From contig JAKUCV010007341.1 in assembly GCA_028386065.3 (NCBI GenBank), positions 33,325 to 97,324 of the forward strand: a stretch of 64,000 nt of DNA, read 5' to 3'. Shown piece by piece: positions 1-12,832 of the stretch. How positions within the stretch are numbered: position 1 is the stretch's first letter; each line of letters opens with the position of its first letter. Source of the stretch: Turnera subulata. Its lineage: Eukaryota > Streptophyta > Magnoliopsida > Malpighiales > Passifloraceae. Made by a program: the position numbers and the translations under genes. The notes below the pieces were generated by a model. That model did no database searches. It saw only the letters and a list, made by a program, of their open reading frames with translations, and was not told the DNA's origin.

Positions 1-115
1 TTAGTGATATCAAATATCAATCACAGCCCAATAATACAACCGGTAGTGATATACTTCTGCAAATTGAGAAGTCAGCAAAGCTGTATAAAAGGGCACACAG
101 GAATCAGCAACTTAC

Positions 116-531
116 AGGACTTGATAGAAGCTCCTCTTTCAGCTTACTATATTTCTGTCTGTTTTCAATCAGTTCCTTCTCCCACATGTCACGAGATGGA
201 GGCAAGTAACCCAGGAGTAGCTGCAAGAATTAAAGCTTGCAGAAAATTGTGCGCGTGCATCAACAAGTAATAACACTGTTGCACTTGGTAGTGAATATCT
301 ATGCAATTCATTTCCACCGCAATGTGTGCTACAAAGTGATAAGACAAGGGAACATGCAGGCCTATCGTTTTATAATTTTGCAGTAATCATAGTCTCCCTT
401 TCATCCAATTCGTATTTTTCAGTAACACATGTCATGTAACACAGTTGGAGGGATGCCTAGGTTTTCTCATAAGCTTTGGCTGCCGATTGCTGGTGCTTTT
501 CCAAGGCATATAGACATAACTGTACTACTGT

Positions 532-598
<67 letters not shown>

Positions 599-1448
599 AA
601 TAGACATACCTTCCAAACTGTTGCCCGTAAACCTCCTCCATCAGGGAGTCCCGTGCTAGCAAGTGCCTTCAATTTCTCCAGATTGATCTCCTTCTGAGAA
701 ACCTGACCAGGAAACAGAATGGAAAGACGAATAAGAAAGAAAGAAGTACAAACTTGAAATGTAGCCATAAAGCACCTTTGCTGTGTCAAATGAAGGATAA
801 TTAAAGAAGTGAACGGAAATCTTTCACATTAGTAAATGAACTGAATTGAACTATTTGCATTCACATTAGTAAAAAGCATTGATCTGAACAAGACAAACAG
901 ATGGATTACTGCCAATCCCATAACCCATCAAATCAGACCACAGAAATGACATTTATAATTCTCACCTCATACTCAATATCAGATCTTTTCTCATCAACAG
1001 CAAATGCCTCCATCTCCTTAACCTGACCCAACTCATCTTTCTCGGTCCTTTTACGGGTATGATGAACATTAATCTCTTCATCCATCTTTTTGTCACGTTC
1101 ATATTGATATTGGAATTCCAAGTCTTTAATATTACCACCTTCCTTATCTTCCAACCAAACCCCATTTGGTTCTATAATCTCCAGCTCCTTCCCGAACTCA
1201 AGCCCTCCATTTTCCTCTTCGGTAATATCCTCAAGACCTGCAACCAGGCTCCCAAGCCGGTCCGGGAAGACCCGGCGAGCTTTGTCAGGGAGCTTGATAA
1301 GCTTTCCTTGATGCATAACGTGACTGAGCTCAGGAGAGTTGAACCGGGCGAGTTGGGGTTCTGAGGGCGTGTAGCTGTTACGAGTAGCTTGAGAAAGTGA
1401 AGACAAAAATGGAAAAGAAAAGAGTGAATGTCTCCGCTTGAGGGTCAT
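116..1448 (-). CDS. TBC-domain Rab GTPase-activating protein, N-terminal exons 1-3 (gene continues left of window)
   Basis: Three minus-strand exons are visible: exon 1 966-1448 (161 codons), exon 2 610-702 (31 codons) and exon 3 116-220 (35 codons). All are in phase 0, with donors GTGAG, GTATG and GTAAG and acceptors ending CAG. Exon 2 encodes GLPDGGGLRATVWK and exon 3 continues LLLGYLPPSRDMWEKEL, the start of the TBC (Gyp1/Ypt-GAP) domain, as in plant TBC1D13-like proteins. The family stimulates GTP hydrolysis by Rab GTPases in membrane traffic. The acidic N-terminal region is poorly conserved. The start at 1448 is the first ATG; Met45 (MHQGKLIKLPDK) is an alternative. The catalytic Arg and Gln fingers would lie in exons beyond the window. 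Confidence 0.85.
532..600. repeat. (GAAA)n microsatellite in TBC-gene intron 2
   Basis: About 17 uninterrupted GAAA units lie just downstream of the exon 2 donor on the minus strand, so the TBC pre-mRNA carries a (TTTC)n tract in this intron. It is likely polymorphic. Confidence 0.95.
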
Positions 1449-4400
1449 GACTCGGTGGTTAACTCGGTTATGAATTGAACTCCGTCTTTACCATTTCAGA
1501 GAGTAGAATGGTAGTTATTGTAACCGTTGAATTGCAGTTGAAGTGAGGGATTTTGTGGTTTTAAAAAAAAGTTTGAAAATGGTTGGATTTTGTGGATTTT
1601 TGGGCTTTCAAGCCCAGGTGATTCTTTTACCCGGAAAAAGAAATACTACGTAAGCGCCCACTCACCTAAGCAAACACCATTTGTTTCTATCAAGTCCAAT
1701 GCCAAGAAATAAGAAGTAGCCCGTAAGTCCGTGATTAAGTTCTGATCCCAAATTAAGGCCATCAAAATCCAAATCCCAAGCCATGAGACTGGATTAAAAC
1801 TAGTCCAGAACACTCTTTTTCATTTTTTTCTTGAGCGGCCCAAAAGCATAATACTGTACAATCTATGGCAGTAACGTATTCAATTAATTCCACAATCCTT
1901 GATAATTTGTGGTTCTGACAGTCCGGAATATTATAATCATTCATATAACCAATCATTTTCTCAAGAAAAAAAAAAAGAAAGAAAAATACAAACAATCAAA
2001 TGTTAATGTCAGCATTATTACCTTCTTAATTCGGGGATATGGTTACAAACTACGTACATTGATTAGGCTTCTTCTCTAGACCGCAGGAAACGTAAGCTAC
2101 AAGCCTTGGCTATGTACTTTTAACTTCGCTAGTACTAAATTAATGATAGTAGAAAAATACGCTTTTTTTTTTCTGGTATACTCATGTTAATATCTACATT
2201 ATTACCTTCTTAATTCTGGGTGGGACTGCTATTCCATCATAATTCATCTCTAGCTTCCACGCTTCCTAGCTAGCTACCAGTGGTCTTAACTCTTTATTTC
2301 ACTTGAAGAGCGCACACGCTCACTACAATTAATTTCCCCCATACCATCACATCAATGGTAACCTTTTTTTCTACGCAATACATGTGAAATGAGAGATAAT
2401 ATATATGTATAAAACAAAATTATAAACTCGGTATAGATTTACTACTAATGAGAGCTGTTTTAACAAGACATTTCGATTTCAAGTCTTAAAAACTAATTAG
2501 GATTCCGCGAGTCAAAGCTATCAACCTTTATTATTTCATCATGCTTTCATTTGAATTATTCTAAACCAGTGAAAATAGGCTAGCCTAAGACACCGATACA
2601 AAAGAAAAAAATGAAACAAAACTATAACCAACCACATATAACTTTGCGTTTAGTAATAAAAGCAGTGTCACCCGCAGGTTAAATAGAACAGAAAGTAAGG
2701 GAAGGGCTTGTGTACGTGACAATGGTGTGTCGGGCCGGAGAGCAGTACTATAGCTAGGCAAGGATGGTAACTCATCATAGTTAACTATATATAATGGAGT
2801 TTTGGACCATATTGTTGTTGTTAATGATCTGTCACAAATGTGTCACTGTTTGTCAAACGAATGTGTGTACTATTCTGCAAATCTTGATGGGTGTTTGCAT
2901 TTCCCCAAGTCTCACTCATGCATGTGAGGTTGGTCTCATAATTTATGATATGTTTTAACCCGTACGTCTTATAGCAATGTCTTTGTATGCTTATATATGT
3001 GGCTAAGCTAGGGCTATTGGTCCAGACAACAAAATAAGTGCACATGCAATCGGATGAGATGTAAACCTTCTTTTTTCGTTTCCGGTCTAAAGTAGTCAAA
3101 ATTTTGATCTTTTCATAACCAATATCGAGTCAAGAATATATCAAGGTTGCTTAATTTGTTGGTCAAAAAAAAGAAACTAAAAATGGGATTTAGTAAGTGG
3201 CTGAATATATGCAGGAGAAAAATAAACTATTTGACGCAAATTAAGAAAGTATAGGATGAGTAGTAAAATTTGTATAGAAGAGTTATGCAGATACATTTGA
3301 TATATATATATATATATATGATAAGTGAATTTATTATTTTATAATTTGTCTATATGTGAACTTTTCAACGTGTTCTAAGCATTTTCTACAAGAAAAGCCT
3401 ATACGTTTCTTATACTTTTCCTGATTTATTACTTGGAAGGTAAACCAAAAATCCTTTCTTTCTTTTCTTTTCTCTTTTTTCTTGATAAGAGTACCAAACG
3501 TCCTATATTCATCCCTATTGTTCTTTGTTTTCAAAAAAGCTCGGTAGGATTAATAATGCACCACCAAAAGTGGTGGAGAATTATATCACAGAGTGGACCG
3601 CAACATAAGCATAGACTTTAGCTTTAATTTAGTTATTAAAATCCTAAGAAGGATGACCAGATGTTGTTTTCCATAACAAGACATGTAGATGAAGCTATAT
3701 TGACAAGTCTTATTTTATATACTTCTACCGGGGCTTCCCACATGAGCCATGTAAGAAGTGTTATAAGTAAAGTTCCCATAAAAATTCAAAAGATAAACAC
3801 AAATTGATCTCATGTATATAATCGGTTCAATTTCGGGTGAGAATTATTATTTTAGTAAGAATTATTTTTCTTGCTTTACTTTGCTATGAAGAAACATGAA
3901 AAAGAAATCTCTTAATCTTCACTGGAATTTGCATGGTGATATCGTTGTTGTGCAAATGATGCCGAAATCCTAAAACTGCTATATATTGGTCTTAATCGCC
4001 CACCATGTGTTAGGTGTTCAGTTCAAATCTCGCACTTTTGTAAGTTGTCCAGCTGCATCATTATAAATATTGTCAATCCAATGATGATTACATGACGCAT
4101 AGCGCTCTACGTCTTAATTAATTAGTTTTCATCAGAAAGAAAAGAACCCTAAAAATTAAGGTGGGGATTTTGGAGTAAGACACAACAAAGATTGTGGGCG
4201 CGGGTCCTAAATCATCGGTTAGGAAAAAGACATGGAGGATGAGAAAAAAAGATACTAGCATAAGAAAAGGACAAGTATTAATTAATCCAAAGAAACAGAT
4301 TATATTTGATTGTTGATTTAAAATCTCTCTTGATTTGTTAAGGCTGATTTTCTTCTTCTTTTTCTTTCTTTCTTTTTGACACTCTTTTGATCATTCAAGC

Positions 4401-5901
4401 CGAAAAGCAATGTAATTCACCCGAATCTCGAAGCTGCTTCTTGAAATTGGATGTGAAAGGTGGATTGTACTGGAATAGCTAGTGAAAACAATAATTGAAA
4501 TATAGTTTCAACTTTATTCTTATTACGTTAGTTGACAATTTTTTTTTCATAGTAGCTACTACGCACTAGAAATCATCTGGATACCATTTCATCTATGTCT
4601 TGAGTAACCAAAGTACCAAACACGGTAAGAAAAATATTAAGTTTCTAAATCGTCGTTGTTTAGTTGTCTCCAATGCTCACTTCGTAATGCTAAACTTAAT
4701 TAACTCGATCGGTTTTAACTAAATAAAAGATTACTGCTCACTAGCTTTTACTTAACGGAAACGAACTAAAATCATTCATGAATTGAGAAATCAAATTTCT
4801 ATCCGAACCTTGCTAAAATTTTGAAAATTTCCTTGAAAGATGGAGTATGCACACATGGAGTGGAAAACAAAGACAACAAATCACAAATATTTTGCATGAC
4901 CCCAATTTCATCTGAAAAAAGTAAAGATAAGCATTTAATAGAGGTTGTACAAAATGAGAAATTCCAAGGGGAAACAAAAAAGCAAAATGTGCAAGCTAAT
5001 CAGTACAACCATTAGCTTCTTTATTGATTTTATCTTTTCTTTTAAAAGGTGTTACTAGTATAATTCGTTTTGTGGGATATAGTATACGTACGACATTTGA
5101 CATCGGACATGTAGCAATGAAGAAGAGTACTTTTTGTGGAACTAGTGCATGTAACGTACATTCATGGAGAGACGAACGTGAAACCGGTTTTCTTTTCTCT
5201 TTTCAATACAGGTCATCAGCGCTATATATCTTAATTAATTTTCGATATATAATTTCTTTTCTGGAAAATTTTCAATCACCTAAATTTTGCCATAGAGGCT
5301 CCCCTCAACCTAAACTTTAATTCACTAAAAAAAACTTTGCCATACAAGTCATATATACTTACAGGTTAATGTTTTCTCATCTTCCACGCTTTTCGCATCT
5401 TACACGCAATGTGTATATATATGCAAGTCTAGCTCCTTCTTAATATGCGCCTAATCTTTTGCTCGTACGTCCCCTCTAGCTAGACTTGTTTTAATGAATT
5501 TTAACTGCCCATTTATTTCACTTCCATTTAAACTTTAAACTGATTAAGCCAGGACAGGACAAAGTTGAAACCAAACACAGAAGATGATGCATGAGTCCCC
5601 ACATCATCACATCATCCGTTTCCGTTTCCATGGATTTGGGTATGGAACAAAAACGCCTAGCCAATGGCAATGCAAATCTAGGAAAGGTGTGCCAGCCCCA
5701 TTATTTAAGAGGGTAGGTCAAGTCACTTGCAGACTGAGTGAGGGGAGAGAGAGCTGTGGGTGCGGGTGGGGATATGATCTGATACTTGTTAAATATACTA
5801 CTTGCACCTTCTTTGTACTAGAAACCTTTTTAGTTCGCCGACAAATTGTAATACGTTGCACTGGACAGTACTGGATGTGTCCACGTACTGCCTTGATCTC
5901 T
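1449..5901. other. Intergenic DNA between the TBC and SHN genes
   Basis: AT-rich sequence with no ORF resembling a known protein. It should contain the divergent promoters of the TBC gene (left) and the SHN gene (right). A roughly 40-base stretch near 1997-2035 recurs, diverged, near 2190-2225. No transposon ends or RNA genes were recognised. Confidence 0.6.
3299..3319. repeat. (TA)n microsatellite
   Basis: A run of about ten TA dinucleotides in intergenic DNA. Confidence 0.9.
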
Positions 5902-5909
5902 TATATATC
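5902..5909 (+). promoter_or_regulatory. Probable TATA box of the SHN gene
   Basis: TATATATC lies about 80 bases upstream of the SHN start codon, which leaves room for a transcription start near 5935 and a leader of about 55 bases. Inferred from sequence and spacing only. Confidence 0.5.
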
Positions 5910-5989
5910 ACAACCTTTCTGTACTTTCACCCATCTCTGAGCATTGTGTACTTTCTTTGTCTCCAAAAAATCTCTCCCTGCAACAAAGA

Positions 5990-6754
5990 ATGGTGCATTC
6001 CAAGAAAAAGTTCAGAGGAGTCAGGCAGCGCCATTGGGGTTCTTGGGTGTCAGAAATTCGACATCCTCTGCTGTAAGAATCTTCCAAGCTAGAACATTTT
6101 TCATTTCCTTTTGTCAAATTTCTTACGTTTTCCTTAAAACTTTTATTTTCCTTCCTGGTTAATTCGTATTAATTTTTGCACAGGAAAAGGAGGGTCTGGC
6201 TTGGAACATTTGAGACAGCAGAAGAGGCAGCTAGAGCTTATGATCAGGCTGCAATTTTGATGAGCGGCCGAAATGCCAAAACAAACTTCCCTGTAACTCA
6301 AGCTCCAGCAGGTGATGAAGACCAGGCCGCCGCCAAAGCAAGTCATGAACAACCTACACCCACGCCACCAAATGGCTTATCCGAGATCTTACACGCCAAG
6401 CTTCGAAAATGCAGCAAGATCCCGTCGCCTTCCATGACTTGCTTGCGTCTTGACACCGAGAACTCCGGCCATATCGGAGTGTGGCAGAAGCGTGCCGGCC
6501 AGCGCTCCGATTCCAATTGGGTCATGACCGTGCAGCTTGCAAAGAGAAACAACCAAGCCCTCCCTGAAGGCACATTGCCCTTGCCGGAGTCCTCTCAAGG
6601 TTTAGCCGGGCCGGAGCTCCGAGCAGAAATGGATGAAGAGGAGAGGATTGCACTGCAAATGATTGAAGAGCTTCTTAACAGGAATTATGCTAGCCCTTCC
6701 TTTGGAGCTCAAGATGGGGATAGTAGCAACTTTTACCTCCATGGGGATCCTTGA
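5990..6754 (+). CDS. SHN: AP2/ERF transcription factor of the WAX INDUCER1/SHINE clade
   Basis: Two exons, 5990-6072 and 6184-6754, flank a 111-base intron (GTAAG...GCACAG) and give 217 residues, close to the roughly 200 of Arabidopsis WIN1/SHN1. The protein starts [20 protein letters not shown], and the AP2 domain continues across the junction as [20 protein letters not shown], with the WLGTF and YDQAA motifs. The intron inside the AP2 domain is typical of the SHN clade. Two further clade motifs are present: the middle motif ([12 protein letters not shown] to [10 protein letters not shown]) and a C-terminal acidic motif ([18 protein letters not shown]). Known SHN proteins act in the nucleus and activate cuticular wax and cutin genes in epidermis. 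No breaks are seen, so the gene looks functional. Confidence 0.95.
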
Positions 6755-7796
6755 TTCACGGTATACTTAATTCGGTGCTTGTTTGACTTAATTAAGTGAT
6801 TGATGTGATTTGTATAGCTTGGTGTATGTATTGCACACATGATTATATATAGCTACCTATACATGATTATTAAGTATATATATAGCTTATCTATTTTGAG
6901 TGTATCTTCATAAACGGGTTCAAAAGGGGGTGATATGTAACAGGAAATATTATTTATTTTGTAATTGTGTTTATCCAAAATAATGGAGTGCTATGAGTAC
7001 CCAAAAAAATGATCCAAGGAATTAATTCGTGTTCTTTCGTATAAATGACTCTATGATTTAATCTTATATATATAATAATCCGGCTGGGGATATATATAAT
7101 GTATGGCTTTTTATCATTACAAAGCCTAACCAGCTTCCGACTCTACAGGGTAATATACTTGATCCTCTTCCAAATTTACAGGGTAATACGTGATCCTCTT
7201 CCATTGCTCAACATGCACTCCTTTTCCTTTTTTGTTGTCTTTATATATATATTGTGGACTAGAATGGTTCAAGAATTGTACGTACGAGTATGCTGCTGCC
7301 TTACAATGTTCTTTCCCTGTACACTTGACAAGTCAAAGTCAGGAATTAAGTTACAAGATATTTTATTTTATTCTTCAGACAGTACGATAATAAAACTTAA
7401 GTTTCGTGGAGATCGGAGAAATTAAGTCACAGAAAAGGACTTTCTTCTTTTTCTGCGAAATTGAAAACGATTCATATGCGAGGGAAACAGAGTAAAACCT
7501 ACGGGATTCCACCAATTGGTACCGGATAGAACTGAAACACTATTTAACTAAACATCATCCGTAATATGCTCTTTCTAGGAAAGTATACCAAGTCGTTGTT
7601 GGCTTTTCTCACACCACTAACCTTTTTTTTTTTTCCTGAAGATTTTGCTACTAGCTAGGTGGAAATTTTTGAAATTGGCGCACCTTATTGGTTTGTATGA
7701 TATTAGCATGCACGATATGATATATTGAAAAAATTGAAAAAGAAACAAGTTTCACTCCCATTATGAAAAATGAAAAGCAAAACGGAAAGTAAATAG
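6755..7796. other. SHN 3' flank and intergenic DNA
   Basis: AT-rich sequence holding the presumed SHN 3'UTR (several TATATA and AATAAT-like stretches near 6840-6990). No further gene or transposon was recognised. Confidence 0.5.
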
Positions 7797-8048
7797 AACT
7801 AATAGGAGAACTTATATGTGCAGAAAGTATTTTAGCTTGGGAGGGACCATTATGCAGACCTTGTATGGTGTAGGCTAGTTTTATCTGGGGTTGTTTTGTT
7901 CTGGTTTTTTTTTTCCTCTTAGTTATCGCCTTACTGTTTACACATATTTTCCTGAGACCATGAGGGTGTCATTCGTTTCGATGACCACCTGAGTACTTTT
8001 ATTCAATCAAGATCGTGTTTTACCCAAAAAAAAAAACTAATAGGAGAA
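7797..8048 (+). mobile_element. 5'-truncated LINE insertion with 14-bp target-site duplication
   Basis: AACTAATAGGAGAA occurs at 7797-7810 and again at 8035-8048. Between them lie 224 bases ending in an oligo(A) run (8026-8034 and into the repeat). The tail contains GAGTACTTTTATTCAATCAA, typical of plant L1-type LINE 3' ends. The perfect duplication plus A-tail identifies a severely 5'-truncated copy. Confidence 0.85.
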
Positions 8049-8249
8049 ATTAGCGAACCAAAGCATAAATGAAAAATATAAATTAAGTGTGAAGAAATTC
8101 ATACTTTTTTACCTGAATATGGGGACAAACTTAAGGGTTGATACATTAGATATATTTTTTGGCTATATTTAATTATCTACTATATATATGCTTACACAAT
8201 ATGTCAATAAAAATATGAATCACTTGAATTTCTCAGGGGGAGTAGCGAA

Positions 8250-8330
8250 TATGATCGAAGAGCTTCTTAACAGGAAATATGCTACATTAATTAATTAAAC
8301 CCAAGGGTTACATGGGCGGGGATACCCTGG
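8250..8330 (+). pseudogene. Relic of a duplicated SHN 3' end
   Basis: About 35 bases beginning at the ATGAT near 8250 match the SHN coding end near 6659 with two differences and would encode the C-terminal [11 protein letters not shown] motif. A GGGGAT-containing stretch further on also resembles the end of SHN. No AP2 domain lies upstream, so only the 3' end of a former tandem copy (or partial duplication) remains. Confidence 0.7.
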
Positions 8331-8359
8331 AGGAGGTGGTTGCTGGAAGTAGTTAACAA

Positions 8360-8463
8360 CCTAATGAACGGAAGGGAGGAGCATGTGCTAATTTAAAAAC
8401 AAAAAGAGAAACCTAATGATCGGAAGGGAGGAGCATGTGCTAATTTAAAAACAAAAAGAGAAC
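8360..8463. repeat. Tandem duplication, 2 x 52 bp
   Basis: Two adjacent 52-base units (8360-8411 and 8412-8463), each starting CCTAATGA and containing GGAAGGGAGGAGCATGTGC, are nearly identical. This is a recent local duplication. Confidence 0.95.
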
Positions 8464-8689
8464 CATATAGTATGCATATATTTTCCAGGGATAACGTCAT
8501 TTTGTGTTGGTTAAGAGAATGTAATTAATCTTGTAACATATCCATCTCCAATTTGTATAACAGAATTCGTTAAAAAAAAAATTGCTTGAATTACAGAGAA
8601 CAAATTAAGGATCATATATATATAATGCCAAGCATTGACATTTCATGTCCAGTCGTGAATTTTAAGGTCACTACATCAAGTCCGGCTGC

Positions 8690-10280
8690 GTTTGGTTCAC
8701 TGGACGGGACTGGACTGGATTGGACTGGACGGGACTGGACTGAACTGAACTGAACTGGGTAATTGTACTGTCCAATATAGCGTTTGGTATGAGGGACACT
8801 GAATGGAACTGTTGTACTGAATTATGTTTGGTTAGCTGTACACTAAACGGGACTAAAAGCTAGAATGTCATTGTCCTTGATGCGGTAGAGATTATTTAAA
8901 TACGTAATGTAGTCAAATCTAGGCTTTAAACAACATATATAACTTTATTAGACCATTTATTTTTGACAATATATATTTTGATATTATGATCATAATTTGA
9001 ATATTAAAATTAATAAATTGGTCAATATAGTATTTATAGATGATAAATACATAATTAATATATACAATTTAGACTATAATTAATACATGAAATTTTATTA
9101 TTATTTACAACATCTATATCATACTTGGAATATAAAATTAAGAAATTGGTCTCAAGATATTTTGCCAAATCAAATTCATAATATATAGGTACATACAATC
9201 ACCGAGATTTTGACAAACTAAATGGTGATTTTCTTATTTAGAAAAATAAAAAAAATAAAAAAATCTCACGTCACACCCAACTACTCAACAAATTAATTGT
9301 TGATTTTCAAATTTAGAAAAATAAAAAAGAGAAAAAATCTCACCTCACGCTTGACAAATTAAATGGTGATTTTCAACTTTAGAAAAATATTAAAGGAAAA
9401 AAAGTCTCACCTCACGCCGCAATTACTTGACAAATTAAATGATGATTTCCAAATTTTTAAAAATAAAAAAGGAAAAAGAATCTCACCCTCACTCAGCAAT
9501 TAATTAAGACTTTAAAAAATTAAAAATAATCTAATTTAGAAAAATAAAAATGGTAAAAAAATCTCACGCTCACACCGTCTTCCCTTCTCTTCTCAAAGTG
9601 ATTTCCTTAATTTAAAAAAAAATGAAAAACAACAAAAAAAACTCCCCCTCTCCCTCAAATCCCTAAACCACCGCCCCACCCCTACAGCACAGCCTTCGTC
9701 TTCCTCTCCTCCTCCTCCCTCAATCTCCGTCCCCGTTTATGGCCTCTCTCCTCGCACTCACCGCCGAAGTTGAAACCTCAGGCGTGCACACGGCGGCAAA
9801 ATCTCACCTTTTTCTCCCTCCCTCTTCACCTCCACGCCACCCTCCTCCTCCGGCCGACTCTTCTCCCCTCCGCGCCACCCTCCTCCCTCAAATCGTCTTC
9901 CTCGGCCCCCATCCTCCTCCCTATCAGATCAGTTGCCGTCGCCATGGTTATCTCCCTCGCCGTCATGGTTCTTCTTGGGTGTGGAAAAAAATATGGAGGA
10001 AAAAATTAAAACGAAAATTTAGTTTAGGTTTTGTATCTTGGATAGTTTTGTCATTAGGAAAAATATCTAGGGATAATTTTGGCATGTGAACAGGGTTGTC
10101 CCATTGGACATGTTCTTGCCGCAGCTTTTGCTGTGGACAAGAATTCATAAAATTTGTCCCAGTAGTTTGGGACGCGTGTCCCACGTAATTTGTTGTCCTG
10201 CGAGGCAAACAATACCAAAAACTAATCTGTCCCAACGCGCTTAGGACATGTCCCGTGAGGCAAACGCGAAGTGACTTAGT
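8690..10280. mobile_element. Probable non-autonomous DNA transposon
   Basis: The left end has GCGTTTGGTTCACTGGACGG followed by repeated CTGGA motifs. The right end, read on the other strand, begins GCGTTTGCCTCACGGGACAT, giving imperfect terminal inverted similarity, with subterminal GTTTGG/GGGAC motifs on both sides. The interior is AT-rich with tandem repeats (9208-9590) and then a CT-rich stretch (9640-9960). No transposase is encoded. No convincing target duplication was found, so the superfamily and exact ends are open. Confidence 0.5.
9208..9590. repeat. Degenerate ~75-bp tandem repeats, about five units
   Basis: Successive units share TTAAATGGTGATTTTCAA, then an AT-rich TTTAGAAAAATAAAAAAG stretch, then AATCTCACCTCACGC. 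They diverge progressively toward the right. They lie inside the probable DNA transposon and may be subterminal transposase-binding repeats. Confidence 0.7.
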
Positions 10281-11168
10281 AGGTACGAAGTTCACCGTGG
10301 TGACAACGGGTCGTTGGCTTTAGGTAGGTTTGCATGCTGATCACTCGTCAAGGGTTGATGTGGAAAGAAAGCTAAGTCATCAGTGCATGAACGAATAAAA
10401 CAAATTTTCTTTTTACAAATGACAATCACATTTTTCTTTTTTATCTTCTCGGTATTTTGGTCTGATATGGCATTATATGCATATGCACCAGTTACTCCAT
10501 ATTGTGCCAATACCTACATGTACATGGGTACGCTGGCTGAATGCTATAATTATGAAGATTGGATTTTTTTATATATATGTATATATATATAGGTTCCAAA
10601 TCTGGATGAATTTCTTATTCTATGGTTTTTGTTTTCAGCGAGACGCTGATATACGTAGGAATTATAATAGTCATGGTTCTTATAACCATTGACTACGAAT
10701 ATTCAAAGTCGCAAAAATTCAAGATAAAAAAATAGAAACTTTTTAAAGCATATTAATCAATATATCAGCAGATTCCTAAAATGTGACAAGTGCTTTTACT
10801 TATATATCCTTCTAAAAATTTCTATATTACAATTGACATGTAAATAATTTAATCGTAATGGTTTCACCCACACTGCTGCTGTAGTGCTCTGTTGTATTAT
10901 GACTCAAATTGGAAACATAGGTACAACCCACTTACCATGTTGATGGACTTGATGAATCCAAAACAACAGAAAGTTTATGTTCGGCCTCTTACTGTTCGGT
11001 CCCAGAGGGTAAGCCGACACCAAAGTCTTATGAAGCATTTGATGAGTTGGGTAACGTTCTGACATGGCAGCCCAAATCTTTTAATACCAGAAGAAGTTGT
11101 ATGTATCCTTAAATAGCAGTTAGCGCTTAGCACCAACGCCTATTGAACAATAATAGCCTTCTTAGTTA
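10281..11168. other. Intergenic DNA, no gene recognised
   Basis: AT-rich sequence with a short (TA)n tract near 10570-10590. Open frames here are short and resemble nothing known. Confidence 0.5.
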
Positions 11169-11580
11169 CCAGAGAAACAATAATAGCATTCTAGAACAAG
11201 AGAGTATTATTTAATACAAGATTATTTCCGACATAATTTTGTCATGATAGAACTCCATTAACTTTCTAATCATCTTTCTTTCCTTTTGTTGTATGGATTG
11301 AGTATCCTCCTGGTATTATACTCAGGGAACTCAATTTAGACTGTACTTAACATCGTATGTGAATAAAGCGTCATTTTCAATCAAAAAAAAATTCCACCTC
11401 TATTGTTAACCTCTTCGTCAAGTCCTCTCTGCCTCTGGTTTCACAATGGAACAGCTCTTCCCAGAGAAACAATAATAGCATTCTAGAACAAGAGAGTATT
11501 ATTTAATACAAGATTATTTCCGACATAATCTTATCATGATAGAACTCCATTAACTTTCTAATCATCTTTCTTTCCTTTTG
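11169..11580. repeat. 120-bp direct repeat flanking a LINE-like 3' tail
   Basis: The block 11169-11288 recurs at 11461-11580 with about two substitutions. The 172 bases between contain a LINE-like 3' tail (GTGAATAAAGCG, then an oligo(A) run near 11383-11391). The repeats are far longer than normal LINE target duplications, and the ends are not TG...CA, so neither a simple LINE insertion nor a TRIM element fits cleanly. Confidence 0.75.
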
Positions 11581-12832
11581 CAACCGTTACTTTGGAAGGA
11601 TCCAGAAAGCATTAAAGGATAGGCGCACTATGACTTAGTTTTCAAATATTGTGGGTATGACTCAATAAATCCCTCCACTTATCCCAAGAGACACTACCTA
11701 CTACTTTAAAAAACATGAGAGACAGACACTGACCAATCTACTAATCAACCAAGACAAAGACTATCTTTTGGGTCATCCTACTTCTATACAGGTCCGTATT
11801 TTGGACAACCTTGAATTAAAATCCTTGGTTTTATTTCTTCAAGTTACTTCTTTCTCCAAAATTTGGGAAAAAAAAACTTTTTTGGTTTTTTTTCCAAATC
11901 ATCTTCCTATCTGTGTGTGTATTTTCAATTTTTTTGGTCAATTTCTGTGTATATATATTCGTTTGCAGTCACTACTAACTATGCTTATTCTTTAAAGAAA
12001 GAATACTAAATTTACTACATAATTTGTTTGGTTTTTATTTTTTATAGGTTGGAAAGCTAAGATATTGCAGAAGAGATATCCAAGGTGAGTTTTGTATGTT
12101 AACCTTTTTAGTTTGAGTTTCTCTCAGCCCAAAATTTTGTTTCTGAATAGAGTAAAAACATAAAAAGACCCTCTTTAGATCGGAAGATAAAGAATTAGAG
12201 AGTTTGAGGTTGAACTTTTGATGCAAATCTTTTATAATGTCACTGTTTAATAGCAATCTTTATATTTTTAGTTTTTTCTATAGAATAAAAGTATATGAGG
12301 GTCAGAATGCTTATTAAATTATGGTTGCAAAATCAGCCGTGTAATCAGGCTTTCTTAGGTTATTAAATTTCTTTGCTTCCAAGCTTCTATTCTTTCAATC
12401 TTTATGCTGAAGTGTATGATTTTCTTTGCTAAAATTTTTTCAATTCCAGCCTCTCTATGAGCTTGAAACGCCCCGCCCCGTATTTACTGTACACAGTAAA
12501 CACGTGCCGGAACTGTGACAACCCAACCCAACAAAGCCCGACGGACTGCGTATAAAACAATAAACTGGCCAACGGCCCAATATCAAAAACTGTAAACCGG
12601 CTCTTCGGCCCAACATAGAACTCGTCACCCGAACCCCGGGGACATCAACAACAACCAACTGGCCCAAAGGCCCAAATACAACATATACTCAGCAGAAGAT
12701 TTAACAATATGCACAGCGGAAGACTCTTAACTCACATGACAACATATGCAAAGCCCAATGCAACTAATGGATCCGAGACCTGTCCGAGGGTACGCATCAG
12801 CTTGCCCGGTACGTTCCTGCACTACAAACAAC

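Noticed and set aside
457..789. Open frame rich in FLSFF repeats on the minus strand
   Set aside because: It is exon 2 of the TBC gene read through the (TTTC)n microsatellite in the intron.
2821..3099. 92-codon minus-strand frame
   Set aside because: No recognisable domain, AT-rich composition, no splice or promoter context.
11169..11580. TRIM (tiny LTR) element
   Set aside because: Repeat ends are not TG...CA, and no primer site, polypurine tract or target duplication was found.
11774..11790. Helitron 5' terminus (A|TCCTACTTC)
   Set aside because: Plausible but many A|TC sites exist; without sibling copies it cannot be fixed, so it was not annotated as the end.
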